From contig NC_085852.1 in the NCBI RefSeq assembly GCF_020906515.1, forward strand, positions 3,038,001-3,102,000: 64,000 nucleotides of DNA. The letters are read 5' to 3'. Both the position numbers and the translations under genes were made by a program. Positions 34,216 through 44,486 of the stretch are shown here, in pieces. Below the pieces are notes generated by a model. It worked only from the letters and a program-made list of their open reading frames with translations. It did not search any database and was not told the DNA's origin. Positions within the stretch are counted from its first letter, which is position 1. Every line of letters begins with the position of its first letter. This stretch comes from Vanrija pseudolonga. Lineage: Eukaryota; Basidiomycota; Tremellomycetes; Trichosporonales; Trichosporonaceae.

Positions 34216-34483
34216 GGGGTGCGCCGCTGATCGAGCAGGAGAGTTACTCGCCAGAGTTTCCCGAGAACATAGAGTACCTCGATAGGTACATTTAGATCAT
34301 AGTGCGGGAGAGATGCGGACGGCTTGGATGACTTGGTGCTTCCAGGATCGTAGAAAGGCATCCATGGTCTTCACAGAAGTGCCCGAGGCACTCCTCAAAC
34401 GTACTGACACGACTGCCTCCTCATCTTCCCCGTCGCTTTCACTAGGTAGCCCAGCCCCAAAAGCGGGCCCCACGCCCACCCGC

Positions 34484-34487
34484 AAAA
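34484..34487 (-). terminator. RNA polymerase III terminator (TTTT)
   Basis: On the minus strand a TTTT run starts two bases after the discriminator of tRNA-Ala. There is no such run between tRNA-Arg and tRNA-Ala. Confidence 0.7.
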
Positions 34488-34489
34488 GC

Positions 34490-34592
34490 TGGACGAGTTA
34501 GGAATCGAACCAAAGGCCTTGTCAAATCTCAGGCGACGGGATATCTCGACGACCTTGCGAATGACACGCTCTACCAACTGAGCTACACGCCC
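34490..34592 (-). tRNA. tRNA-Ala(CGC) with a 30-nt intron
   Basis: The 103-nt gene folds as a tRNA: acceptor GGGCGTG/CTCGTCC with the G3-U70 pair that marks alanine tRNAs, D arm AGCTCAGTTGGTAGAGC, anticodon stem TGTCA/TGACA, T loop TTCGATT and discriminator A. The anticodon CGC (34-36) reads GCG. About 30 extra bases after position 37 form the intron, at the canonical site one base 3' of the anticodon. There are a U6-U67 and a U51-U63 mismatch in the acceptor and T stems. It lies 19 bases downstream of tRNA-Arg on the same strand. Confidence 0.8.
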
Positions 34593-34611
34593 GCGAACTG
34601 CACTCTGTGCT

Positions 34612-34699
34612 AGGCCACGACGGGGATCGAACCCGCAATCTCATGATGTACTCCTCTACGAGGTCGTAGTCATACGCCTTGCCATTGGGCCACGCGACC
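34612..34699 (-). tRNA. tRNA-Arg(ACG) with a 16-nt intron
   Basis: Acceptor GGTCGCG/CGTGGCC, D arm GGCCCAATGGCAAGGC, anticodon stem TATGA/TCATG, anticodon ACG (reads CGU and, as inosine, CGC/CGA), T arm GCGGG-TTCGATC-CCCGT. Sixteen bases (CCTCGTAGAGGAGTAC) interrupt the loop after position 37; CGTAG in the intron can pair with CTACG in the loop, the usual anticodon-intron pairing. The discriminator would be U. It is separated from the downstream tRNA-Ala by 19 bases without a T run. Confidence 0.82.
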
Positions 34700-35011
34700 T
34701 TGGTGTTTTCGACTGTCGACGGACGCGTGTGAGTGGTCGCGCTCACAGGGTTCCTGGGAGGTGCGAGCGCGAGGAGCAGTTGCCGCCCACATGTGGTGCG
34801 CCACTGCTCGGCACGGGCTTGGCGCGCGGCGTGCCGCAATGGCTTACATATGTCGAGCTGCTTGCGAGATGTGTGCGATGGGATTGCGTGAAAGTGGCAT
34901 GATCGGCGCCATGATCTGCAACTGCTGCCGCCACAGTGCCAAGAAGCCAGCGGCATGCATTATGAACCTCCTCCCCCCTCTACAACCTCTATCTCTATGA
35001 TACGTCTAAGC
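34700..35011. other. Intergenic region upstream of the tRNA pair
   Basis: Contains the 5' flank of the tRNA-Arg gene and the 3' flank of the DUF1275 gene. No further gene seen. Confidence 0.5.
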
Positions 35012-36174
35012 CTAAACCTCAGGGGGGCTGGGCGTGAGAATCCACCACACGGTCTGGAGGAGGCGGAAGCCGCACAGCGCGCCAAGGGCCGCGACGACAC
35101 CACCGCCGCCCGAGATGGCGCGGGAGACGAACGCGCCAAACAGGAGCGCAAGCACACCGCTCACACGCACGTCGCGCGACTGCACCTTCTTGAATGCGAG
35201 GAGGAGGGGGTCGTTGAAGATCTCGACCCATGTCGTGGTCAGGACGACGGTCGTGTTCATGGGGGAGCCGATGCGCTGGGGTGGGCGTTAGCAGCTGGCT
35301 CTCGCTCGCTGGCGGGGCGTGACGCCCCACTCACCTTGCCGATGATGCCCTGGAGACCGAGCGACGCCGAGATGAAGGCCAGGGCGACGAAGCCGAGCGG
35401 GTTGGTCCACGAGGGGTTGTGGCGCGTGCTGTGTGTGTCAGCTGGTGCTTCCCTCGCACTGGCACACGGCCTACTCACCCGGCGTATCCGCTCTGGCCCG
35501 AGTAGTGGTGTGCGAGGGTGGCCGCGGCAGCGAGGAGCACCTGCAGCAGGCTGGAGAGGACGAGCCAGGTGCGGCGCTTGGCGCCGATCTTGTCGCCGAT
35601 GCGGCCCAGCGTAGTGCCGATGAGGAACGAGAGCAGCGAGCACACGGCCTGCTGGTCGGGCTTCTCGAAGCCATATGTCCGCTCTCCGATTGGGTCAAAT
35701 GCGCGCGCAATGGCAATGCCCAGCTGCGCGACGTTGCCCGTCTGGAAACCACACCAGATGAAGCATGCCTGAGAGGCGTCAGTCTACGGCCCGAGGTGCA
35801 AGTCCCGCGAGGCGCATTCGTCGGGTATGTCTGTGGGAGAGGACTTGGCGGACTTGCGACGGTAAGACGGCGTGCCGAGCCGGCTCGCTCGCTCCACCGG
35901 TTTGACTACGTCGTAGCTCGCTGTCGTCGACGCAGGTACCCTCGTCGCCCACGACGACGCGAATGATGCCCAACGCCCAGGTTCCACTCACCGAGAAGGA
36001 CATGGCACTGGTGTAGCCCGTCAAGAAACACGCATAGATGGAGACCCAGATACACTTTTTAGGATCCACCTGGGCCTGGAGGTATTCGACGCTTCGTGCG
36101 ACGAGCGACTTGGGGCCCGTCTTGCCCGCCTCAATGTCGGTTTTTGACGAGTCGGTGCTTGCTGGCTGCGACAT
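35012..36174 (-). CDS. DUF1275 (YoaK-type) integral membrane protein
   Basis: 276 aa, exons 36174-35992, 35768-35479, 35428-35335, 35275-35012. After a polar N-terminus (MSQPASTDSSKTDIEAG) there are about six membrane segments: ISIYACFLTGYTSAMSFS-like helix 1, ACFIWCGFQTGNVAQLG with the family FQTGN motif, then ADQQAVCSLLSFLIGTTLGR, WLVLSSLLQVLLAAAATL, PLGFVALAFISASLGLQG and VSGVLALLFGAFVSR followed by ALGALCGFRLL. MNTTVVLTTTWVEI before the last pair is also typical of the family. DUF1275 proteins are widespread in bacteria and fungi and of unknown function, proposed transporters. The first intron is 223 nt, long compared with the others (50 and 59). Confidence 0.85.
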
Positions 36175-36913
36175 GGTGCGCGATGGGATGTGGGTGCAAA
36201 GATGGACGTCGCGAATGCAATGCAATGCAATGGCAAAATATATCTCGCGGCTGGTCGTTCGAGTCGTTCAAAACCCGGCACGGCTGGCGGCACGGAGGCG
36301 GCGGCAAGTGGTTGGTGGTGGTGTTGTTGCGGCTGCGCTTGGCGCGCATTTAACGCGGCCTCGGAGCTGCTGCAGTGCAACAGAGTCCAAGTCGGTCACC
36401 TCCGCCCCTGCAACCGTGGTACCACGACCCGTCTGCTTTGAGGCTTCCTACTCGGAGTTTCCCATCCGACCCTGTGCCCATGCACCCTGCGACTCGGTCC
36501 ATTGTGCTCCTTTGTCGCTGCATTCTGCTGCACGCACGGCTGCACGGCCAGTGTCTCTTACTCTGCCAAGCATTGTTGCGACAAAGCACGACAATGGCTC
36601 GCAATCAGCAAAGATATGGAATCCCGCCATTTCCCCCACACGGGTCAGCCGAAGCCAAAATTTGATCCCGCCGGCGTGGGGGGGCTGACTTCCGACCGAG
36701 CCGAGGAAAGTATTTGGGCCTCTCTTTTGCCACGTTGACCACGTGGATCTCCCCTGCCCTTGGGGATTTGCATCCGCCCCCCGCCTGCGTTTTCGAGTCA
36801 AAGCCAAGTCGGGCCGACAAGTGTCAAGAATGTCTGGCATGGATAAGGATCTCGCTGGCTGTGGACATCTCGACGTGTTGCAACAACCTCTACAGTAACA
36901 AAACAAAACAAAA
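36175..36913. other. Divergent intergenic region
   Basis: Between the DUF1275 gene and HOM2. It holds an A/T-rich TATATT near 36238 (minus strand), about 62 bases before the DUF1275 start, and an AAACAAAACAAAA leader just before the HOM2 ATG. No gene seen. Confidence 0.5.
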
Positions 36914-38212
36914 ATGGCTCCTCCTCAGGCTCCCATCAAGGTCGGCGTCCTCGGCGCCACCGGCACCGTTGGCCAGCGGTAAGTAGACTTGTTGTGGCGC
37001 GGCGTGAGATGAGCCAGCGTTGTCGACCTGATTGCTGCCTCAACCGCCAGCAACTGTACCCCAATAACACAACACTGACACCCGCCAGCTTCATTGAGCT
37101 CCTCGCGACCCACCCCTACTTCGAGATCCACGCCCTCGGTGCCTCTGCCCGCTCCGCTGGCAAGAAGTACGTCGATGCCACCAAGTGGAAGCTGGTCTCG
37201 CAAATCCCCGAGAGCGTCAAGGGCATGATCGTGCAGGAGTGCAAGCCTGAGCCCTTCGCCGAGTGTGGTGTCGTCTTCTCGGGTCTCGACCACGACGTTG
37301 CTGGTGACATTGGTAAGTGTGGCGGGTTTGGCCCGACGACGGGCTTCGTCCGAAGCAATCCGTCGAGTCGATCAACGCCTTGCTCTCGATTCCACAACGC
37401 TAACACCTCTCTCAGAGGTCGCGTTCCGCGCCGCCGGCCTCAACGTCTTCTCCAACGCCAAGAACTACCGCCGTGATCCCCTCGTCCCGCTCATGGTCCC
37501 CCTCGTCAACCCTGACCACATCTCGGTCGTCCGCCACCAGCAGCAGGAGCTCAAGCTCTCCAAGGGCTACATTGTGTGCAACGCCAACTGCTCGACCACT
37601 GCCATCGTCGTGCCCCTCAAGGCGCTCGAGGTCGCCTTTGGCCCCCTCAAGACCGTGATGGTCACCACGCTGCAGGCCATCTCGGGTGCCGGCTACCCCG
37701 GTGTGTCGTCGCTCGACATCCTCGGCAACGTCGTCCCTTACATTGGCGGCGAGGAGGAGAAGATCGAGTGGGAGACCAAGAAGATCCTCGGCGGCGTCAA
37801 CCCGGACAACAGCTTCGACCTGCACGCCAGCGCTCCCCTCAAGATCTCGGCCAACTGCAACCGTGTGCCCGTCATCGACGGCCACTTGGCGTGTGTGTCC
37901 GTCGAGTTCTCGGGCAAGAAGCCCTCGGTTGCCGAGATTGAGAAGGCGTTCACCGACTTTGTCACCGAGCCCCAGACTCTCGGCACCCCCTCGGCGCCCA
38001 AGCGCGCCATTGTCCTGCACGACGCCCCCGACCGCCCCCAGCCTCGCCTTGACTGCGACCTTGAGAAGGGCGCTTGTGTCTCGGTCGGCCGTGTCCGCGA
38101 GTGCGGCGTCCTCGACGCCAAGTTTGTCTGTCTCCTCGACAATGTCCGCCTCGGTGCCGCCACCTCGTCGGTCATCAACGCCGAGGTTGCCGCTGAGAAG
38201 GGCTACCTGTAA
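36914..38212 (+). CDS. HOM2: Aspartate-semialdehyde dehydrogenase
   Basis: NADPH-dependent reduction of L-aspartyl-4-phosphate to aspartate-4-semialdehyde, the branch-point step to threonine, methionine and isoleucine in fungi; cytosolic. 361 aa, exons 36914-36978, 37089-37312, 37416-38212. The N-terminal NADP motif GVLGATGTVGQRF is split by intron 1. The catalytic Cys is in VCNANCSTTAIVV; the substrate-binding region ISGAGYPGVSSLD and the block CNRVPVIDGHLACVSVEFSG with the conserved Arg and His are present. Length and order match fungal enzymes. The start is the only ATG after the A-rich leader that keeps the nucleotide-binding strand intact. The enzyme is absent from animals. The two introns (110 and 103 nt) are medium length. 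Confidence 0.96.
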
Positions 38213-38885
38213 GCGACAGCTTGTGGTGCATAAAATCGTAGTTCGGGGGTATCGGGAGTAGTACTATTGCATTGTAGAGTGTCGGTTGCATTTGATTGTG
38301 GTTAGTGACGACGACGCCGTTAGCCTTACTGAAGCGGGGCACCATGGTGCCCTCAGCACTGATAGTCGGCTGATGTACAATCGTCCCAGGCAAGCTACAC
38401 TGGCCTCAAGCTCATCGTGCATTGTCCGACCCCGGCACCGCCCAGCAGACTACTCACAGAAACGACTTGACCGCCGGCACTGCTAAACCCATTGCTAAAC
38501 TATCGTCTTACTGCCCACGGAACCGAAGACAGACGAATTGTTCACTCCTCCCACACATCTCTCTCGGACTGCGTCATAAACGTGCAGCTGACCACCTGAC
38601 CTCTGTTCAGTTCCAGGCCTAAGTCATGCCGCAGTTGTGCCGGCGCAACACGCACGCCAGTATACCAGCCGTGTGCATGCTGACTCAAGGAGCGGCCCGC
38701 AAGGCGCAATATAAGAACAAGAGGGGGGGCTGGTTGAGACCCCGCCCGCACTTATAAGCCGCCAGTGCTCTTGCTCATCGTCACTCATCGTTATCAGCCA
38801 GCTCTAGTCTAGCAGCGACCCCTCGCCACCTACCGTACCCGCAACCAACTCATCCGGCACACTCGCCCCCGCCCACACCCACACC
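38213..38885. other. Intergenic region, no gene seen
   Basis: Short frames only; ends with the TATA box and leader of the small gene at 38886. Confidence 0.5.
38753..38758 (+). promoter_or_regulatory. TATA box (TATAAG)
   Basis: TATAAG 128 bases upstream of the ATG at 38886; a second TATAAG occurs at 38710. Confidence 0.5.
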
Positions 38886-39119
38886 ATGAACCCCGCCGAG
38901 TCCAAGCGCTGGTCCGAGCAGAAGGCAGCCAAGGTCGCGACGTCGCCCCCGCAGGCCAACGGCAACTTCTTCAACTTCCGCCGCACGTCGATGGACCAGG
39001 CGACGGCCGCCAAGAGCGCCTGGCGCCGCGAGACGCCAGCGCAGCAGCAGGCCGCGGCGGATGCCCTCAAGCAGCGCCGCGACTCGACGGGCAGCTCGGG
39101 CTCGGCCAAGTCGTCGTAG
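38886..39119 (+). CDS. Small hydrophilic protein of unknown function, 77 aa
   Basis: A single-exon frame starting MNPAESKRWSEQKAAKVA, with FFNFRRTSMDQA in the centre and an Ala/Gln/Lys-rich, Ser-tailed C-terminus. It is highly charged, has no membrane segment or signal peptide, and probably is largely disordered or helical. Codon use is strongly GC3-biased and the gene has a clear TATA box and leader, which suggests a well-expressed real gene. RRTS fits a basophilic kinase site. Family not recognised; small stress- or spore-associated proteins of fungi look similar but this is only an impression. Confidence 0.6.
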   Translation: MNPAESKRWSEQKAAKVATSPPQANGNFFNFRRTSMDQATAAKSAWRRETPAQQQAAADALKQRRDSTGSSGSAKSS

Positions 39120-39637
39120 GGGGCGTGAGAAGTGGATTGGCGTGCCGCGCACCAGCTGCGCTACCCGTCCGTACGATTATCAGATGACAAGCAGAGAGAG
39201 ACAGGAAGAACATGAATCAGAAGTACGAGCAACGAGTGTACGCGAATGCATAGTGTGCAGGAGCAGGATGGAGGGGGTGGTGTGTTGCGGGTGGGGTGGC
39301 TGCGTCACATGCCCAGATGAGCAAGAGCAGCCGCGGCGTTCTGGAGTGGTTCGGCCCGCGCGGTTCGGGCAGGGGCGGTTGGCTCAACCTCCCTTTAGTA
39401 TGAACGATCTGTGCTGTCCGTCAGACAGTGTGCCTGTATACAACCAGAGCTCTGTCGAGTTGAAGTGCATGGCGAGAGATGTCAAGTTCACTGCGAAGAG
39501 CGTAGCAAGAGATACTGCGTGCTAGCTGCGCTGCGGGCAGCAGCGGCGACGTCACTCTCAGCGCTCGGTACCGAGCCCCAGCCGCCTTCACAGCCATGCA
39601 AGATGCTATCCATACACCCAAACTCTACAATCTATCA
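39120..39637. other. 3' flanks of convergent genes
   Basis: Between the small plus-strand gene and the minus-strand transporter. No gene seen. Confidence 0.5.
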
Positions 39638-41615
39638 TCAAGCCTTAGTCTTAACATGGCTCTCAGTGGTCCCATTCGCGTCCCCCTCGAGATCCTCAAA
39701 GTCGTGCCCGTCCATGCCGCGCGCCTCGCGCTGGATCCGCTCGGCGTCGATGGCGTCGCGCTCCTGCTGCATCAGGACCTTGGAGTACTTGCTGCGCGCG
39801 CGGATCTGGGGGCCGTAGAAGAAGGCGACGAACGGCACGAGCGCGAGCACGGCGGCAAACGACGCCATCATCACGATCGCCCAGCGCGGCGTCATGCGCT
39901 CAAACATCGTGTTCGTCGCGAAAGCGATACAGCCGCCGATGAGGTTGCGCGCCGAGGACTGTCCCGCGATCGCGGAGGATGCAAAGACACCGTAGCACTC
40001 GCTGACGTACGTGAACGCGGTCACGTAGATCATGAAGATGGACGCTGTGGTCGTCAGTTGGGAACGAGGAGAAGAGGTGAAGGTTGAGGCGAGGTCGATC
40101 AAGTGCCACACTGCCACTTACTGATGACAACCACTTGTCCCACCGCCGATCCGATCCAGTGGATATTTGGGAGCGCTGTGAAGCCCGTGATGAAGCAGCC
40201 GATGGAGAACAGGATGCCTCCGGCCATAGGAGCGTACAGCCGCGCCTCGATGCCGCGTGTAGGCGCCTTCTTGCGGTAGAGGTGCTCCTGGATCTGACCG
40301 CCACACAGCCCAAAGACGGCGCCGATGCACGTCGTAAAGTACATCAGGCCGACTTGCTCTGTGTTGAAACCCCAGAGGTTGCGCATCATGTATGGCAGGC
40401 CGGCGATCTGGACGTAGAACACACTCCACTGGTTCTGTTAGCGGCTAGACACCTGGGCGTTCTCCAGCCACTTACTGCCAACGCCACCCATAGACTGAAG
40501 AACATGACAATGGGCTCGGTCGTAAGGAAAATGAACGGGCGGTACAAGCTCGTCGTGACAGCCGACCAGAAGGACACCTTGTCGACCTCGGACGCGTGCA
40601 TGTACACGCCGCCGTCGGCCAGTCCGCGCTCCTTGCGGAGCTTGGCCGCGCGCCGGCGCAGGATAATGTCCGTCCGCGTCTCCTTGAGCCCGAAGACCAC
40701 GACGGGGATCATGGCACCGATGCCGATCGTGTGGACGTACCACACCCAGCGCCAGGACGCGCGCACGTCGACATAGCCGAACACTGCGCCGCCGAGCCCG
40801 GTCGCAAAGTAGACGATGAAGCCCGAGATGGCCATCGGCACGCCGCGGTGCGCCGGGATGAAGATGTCCGAGATGGTCCCGCCGACCACTGACGTGCCGA
40901 TGCTGCCTGCTGCGCCGAGGAAGAAGCGGGACATGAGCACCGTCGCCATGTTCTTTGCGCTGCGGCGGGGTCAGTGGGGCCTTGGGAAGCCTATTGCACG
41001 TACACGCCGTTGGCCAGGTGGAAGACGAAGAGCATGATCAGGGCGAACATGTACACTGGGTGCCGGCCAAACTCCTCCGAGAGCGGCGCAACAATCAACG
41101 GGAAGATGCCCGCACCCCACGCGTACAGGGCAATACCTGCCTCTGCCTCAAACTTGCGGCAGTGGAGGTGGGAACACATCGTGCCGGCTGAGATGGAGAA
41201 GGCCGAGGCGGTTGATGCTGCGGGCGGTTAGCACTGTTCGCGGGGGCTGTCACCGAGTGACAACTTGGCGCCCCCGACACTCTCCGGGGCACCCTGGGGC
41301 ACACTCACAACACCAGAAAGTGTACAGGAGCACCACGGCCGTGATGAGAAACTTGCGCGACTTGGAGAAACAGATCGGGTTCTCCGGGCTGGCGGGCGGG
41401 AAGTCGACCCAGATCACGCGCTTCTCTGCGCCTTCGCCATCCTTGGACGGGATCGATCCGTACGAGCAGCCATCCGGCAGAGACTGGGGCGTGAGAGTCG
41501 CCTGTGATGTGCGCTGTGACAGGCGACCAGGGAGCGTTCGCTCGTCCGCGTCCGCGTCGGCAACCGAGGTTGGGGGAGCAGGCTCCTGGTGGCCAAAGGA
41601 GAGAGATTTGGTCAT
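39638..41615 (-). CDS. MFS transporter, DHA1-like (polyamine/drug:H+ antiporter type)
   Basis: Plasma-membrane transporter, 574 aa, exons 41615-41309, 41217-41004, 40959-40476, 40434-40122, 40044-39638. The N-terminal about 75 residues are cytosolic; then come PENPICFSKSRKFLITAVVL, STASAFSISAGT, LYAWGAGIFPLIVAPLSEEF with the DHA1-type APLSEEFGR loop, FFLGAAGSIGTSVVGGTISD (motif C-like region), PAHRGVPMAISGF, WRWVWYVHTI and the C-terminal half NLWGFNTEQVGLMYFTTCIG. The loop between the halves is basic (RRRAAKLRKERGLADGG). About 12 membrane segments. The C-terminus is acidic. Substrate cannot be told: fungal relatives export polyamines, azoles or other organic cations. A TTATAAA lies about 50 bases upstream of the ATG on the minus strand. 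Confidence 0.88.
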
Positions 41616-42167
41616 CGCGCGCGCTGGTGTCGTGGGGGGCCGCCGGCACACGACACACGCCCGTTATAAAGTAGCGTCAGAGGACGTGAGTGAGCAAGAG
41701 GTGCTTGTCAAAGTGAAGACACCGATGCACATCAGCTTTGTCCGGACGGGGATAGGCGGTAAGACGGCTCTGGCCGTGGATTGTGGTCATGCGAGTTGAC
41801 GAGATGTGCAGGCTGGGCGAGAATGGCGGGCGGGAGAGCGGCTACCTTGGGCACGCTGGCCGCGGTCAACCTCTTCGTGTGGGAGTTTTCCGCGTTGCCG
41901 CTTGGCTAACCTGAGCTGTGGTCGGCACAGGGCACTCGGAACAGAGGCAGGAGACCGGTGATATTGACCAGTTGAGCCGACTATCACCCACCGACGGGCA
42001 CGCAGGAAATGTAAAGGGCGACCGCCGACCCGCCACGGCGACTCCGAGGCATGCCGCCAAGCGAGGCAGGTTTACCCGCGGCCAAAGGAAGGGGGCGGGG
42101 CGTATTGGGGCGCAAGGGGCGCAATCAAAATGATCCGCGGGGCGCTGGAAATCATTACTGGAAAATC
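41616..42167. other. Intergenic region, no gene seen
   Basis: Holds the transporter promoter (TTATAAA at 41664-41670, minus strand) and the 5' flank of tRNA-Leu. No gene seen. Confidence 0.5.
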
Positions 42168-42260
42168 GGCGAGATGGCCGAGCGGTCTAAGGCGCTGTGT
42201 TAAGGTGTGCAATAGCATATCCGCAGTCTTCGGACGTGGGTTCGAATCCCACTCTCGTCA
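42168..42260 (+). tRNA. tRNA-Leu(AAG) with a 15-nt intron
   Basis: Acceptor GGCGAGA/TCTCGTC, D arm TGGCCGAGCGGTCTAAGGC, anticodon stem CTGTG/CGCAG, anticodon AAG in TTAAGG, a long variable arm (TCTTCGGAC) as in leucine tRNAs, T arm GTGGG-TTCGAAT-CCCAC, discriminator A. Fifteen bases (TGTGCAATAGCATAT) interrupt the loop after position 37. A TTTTT run at 42296-42300 is the first good Pol III stop. Confidence 0.88.
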
Positions 42261-42295
42261 ATAGAGGATTCGGTTCCTCCCTAAACTCCGATTCC

Positions 42296-42300
42296 TTTTT
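42296..42300 (+). terminator. RNA polymerase III terminator (TTTTT)
   Basis: First run of at least four T after tRNA-Leu, 36 bases beyond its 3' end. Confidence 0.6.
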
Positions 42301-42483
42301 CGCTTTTGGATGTGGCGCTTTCCATGGAGAGTCCACTGACGCTTGGACCATCTCTTGTAGATCTTGCTCGCAGATCTACGGATACATGATCACGTAGATA
42401 TAAGCTGTGGTCACGACGATACCCGACGGCTACAGCAACAAGACTGATTCCTATTACTCGCCACCATCCACAAGAACAACACC

Positions 42484-43078
42484 ATGTCGCTCCTCGTTGA
42501 AGGCCTTGACCGACCACACGCGAGCGGGCTGACGCCGAGCGTGCGGCCAATAACCACCCCGTCGCGCCTCTTGGCGTGGCTCAAGCCCAAGGCACGCCGC
42601 GAGACGGACCGCCACCGAACCGAGGCCAAGACGTGCCAGCAAGAGCTGAGCAACCGGCGCTTCCACTACCTGGCGTACCAGCGTGCAGACGGCGCGACGT
42701 GGTTCGGCGCCGAGGTCGACGTCGACGGCTCGGAGAACATCGACGGCGAGTGGCGCTGGGCGCTGATCACCGCCGTGAAGCGCGACCTCATCTTCCGCGC
42801 CGACCACGAGGTCAAAGTCATCGGCTGGAGCGAGTACTCCCACCTCCTGGACCGGGAGGAGAGCAACGTGAGTGGGGTGGCAGCTGAGCAGGCTGACGCT
42901 CCTCCAGTACATGAAGGCGTACGACTTCTTCCTGCTCACGAACCGCGCGCGCGGGCTCGACGAGGCCGATCTCAAGCACTTGGCCCACCTGCATGCACAC
43001 GACTGGGTGCGGCAGACCGAGGACCTGCTGCGCGACGCCAAGGGGTACGGCCACACGAGTGTGCTGGCTGCTTATTAG
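42484..43078 (+). CDS. Lineage-specific protein, tandem copy 1
   Basis: 184 aa, exons 42484-42867 and 42908-43078 with a 40-nt intron. It starts MSLLVEGLDR in the context AACACCATG. There is no signal peptide or membrane segment. The core has FHYLAYQRADGATWFGAEVD, GEWRWALITAV, a RADHEVKVIGWSEYSHLLDR block, and a helical C-terminus (DEADLKHLAHLHAHDWVR). The gene at 43485 shares the core and the intron position, so the two are tandem duplicates. No family recognised; the compact alpha/beta look with several Trp is all that can be said. Function unknown. Confidence 0.7.
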
Positions 43079-43484
43079 ACGGCCCCGTGTGCCGCTGCGC
43101 GCCGGCCGCGCAGTGGCAACGCAAACGGCCATGTTCCGAGTTCCAGTTCCGTAGTATTCCAGTGTTGTTATCGTCGAATATCCCAGAAACATTGGTCTGT
43201 GGCGCTGTGGCGCGGGCGGAGCCGCATGCTCGGGCCTCTGGGAGCGCGTGCTGCCGACATTGACAGGGAGAGGCACGTACGCGCGCGCTGCGCCTCGCTC
43301 ACGCTCGGACTCGCGCTGGTGGCCCCGGAATTGATGTGCGGTGAACCCGAGGTTGCGCGGCACACTGCTGCACTCCCTCCACTCGTACATACTCGGCGCC
43401 GCTGCCGGGCACGCTTCGTCGCGGTGACCCGTGCATAGATCATGTGGCCGCGGACGCCAGTTGACAAGACCACATAGACTGTTC
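43079..43484. other. Spacer between tandem copies
   Basis: 406 bases, no gene seen. Confidence 0.5.
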
Positions 43485-44103
43485 ATGATCTTACCACTGC
43501 CCACACCACCATGTCGCTCACGATCACAGGGCAGTGGTGGCTTGTTCCTTTCCTTTGCACGACGCCGCTCGCTCCACGACGCCAAGCTGACCACTCAGAC
43601 CGTCAGCGCTCGAGGCCCCACCTCGACCTTCAAGCGGGTAACGCACCTCGCCTACCGGCGGCGGGGCGGCGAGACGTGGTTCGCCGGCGACGTCGACGAC
43701 GCCGCATGCCACCGGGACAAGACGGGCCGCTGGTGGTGGGTCATCTGCCCCGCCGTGCCAGGCGCGGCAGAGGTTGCACACCGGCTCGACCACGAGGTCA
43801 AAGGTATCCGGAGGAAGGAGTACGACCGGCTCAAGCGAGCCGAGGAGGCCGTGGTGGGTGCAGGTGGCGCGAGGGGAGGCCGATACTGACCGTACCCAGT
43901 ACTGGCCGGCCTTCCGGCTCATGTACAACCGCGAGAGCGCCGAACTCCTAGCCCACGGCCGCACCCACCACCCGCTCACCGAGGCCGAGCAGACCAAACT
44001 CATCGCACGCGCGCACACCTACGCGCACACGCGCGTGCGTAACGCCGAGGGCCGCGCCACCGCCAACCCCCAGGCAAGAGTGTACCATTTCGAGGCGCTC
44101 TAG
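43485..44103 (+). CDS. Lineage-specific protein, tandem copy 2, altered N-terminus
   Basis: 190 aa, exons 43485-43853 and 43900-44103 with a 46-nt intron at the same place as in copy 1. Shared core: VTHLAYRRRGGETWFAGDVD (copy 1 FHYLAYQRADGATWFGAEVD), WWWVICPAV, RLDHEVKGIRRKEYDRLKR. The copy-1-like start (ATGTCGCTC at 43511, same ACCATG context) is out of frame with the core by one base, so the protein must start at the upstream ATG 43485 (MILPLPTPPCRSRS) or the gene carries a frameshift. The C-terminus (YNRESAELLAHGRTHHPLTE) is helical and basic. Family and function not recognised. Confidence 0.6.
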
Positions 44104-44486
44104 GTTGTTTGGTGGGGGGTGGTGGCGTCATGACCGGTGGGTCCTCTCGGGTCCTCGCTCGTGGATATGCATACTTCAGGGCCGGCCCGTAGCATGTGGA
44201 CGCCGGCGTGTGTATTCGATGCGAGGATAGTGGATACGGTAGCAGCACGAAATTTTATGCATGCTCGATGGCGGCGACAGTGCTGGTGCTAGTGCTGGTG
44301 TCGTCGACCGCGAAATCCTCGCGCCGATTGTCAGCAGCCTCGTCTACCTGATCACTGCGGTCTCCATTCCTGGGGACCCCGGGCTGCAATGCGGCCGCAG
44401 CGGTCGGGAGGGGAGCCGGTCCGTAGAAGTACTTATCAGTAGCATGAGCTCGCCAAGAGCTGGGCTTCCCAAAAAAAAAGTTCGCC
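44104..44486. other. Intergenic region, promoter of the zinc transporter
   Basis: No gene seen; the last bases include an A9 run directly before TTCGCCATG. Confidence 0.5.

Noticed and set aside
34960-35614. Plus-strand 219-codon frame across the DUF1275 gene
   Set aside because: Antisense shadow of exons 2-4 of the DUF1275 gene, whose membrane helices and FQTGN motif are clear.
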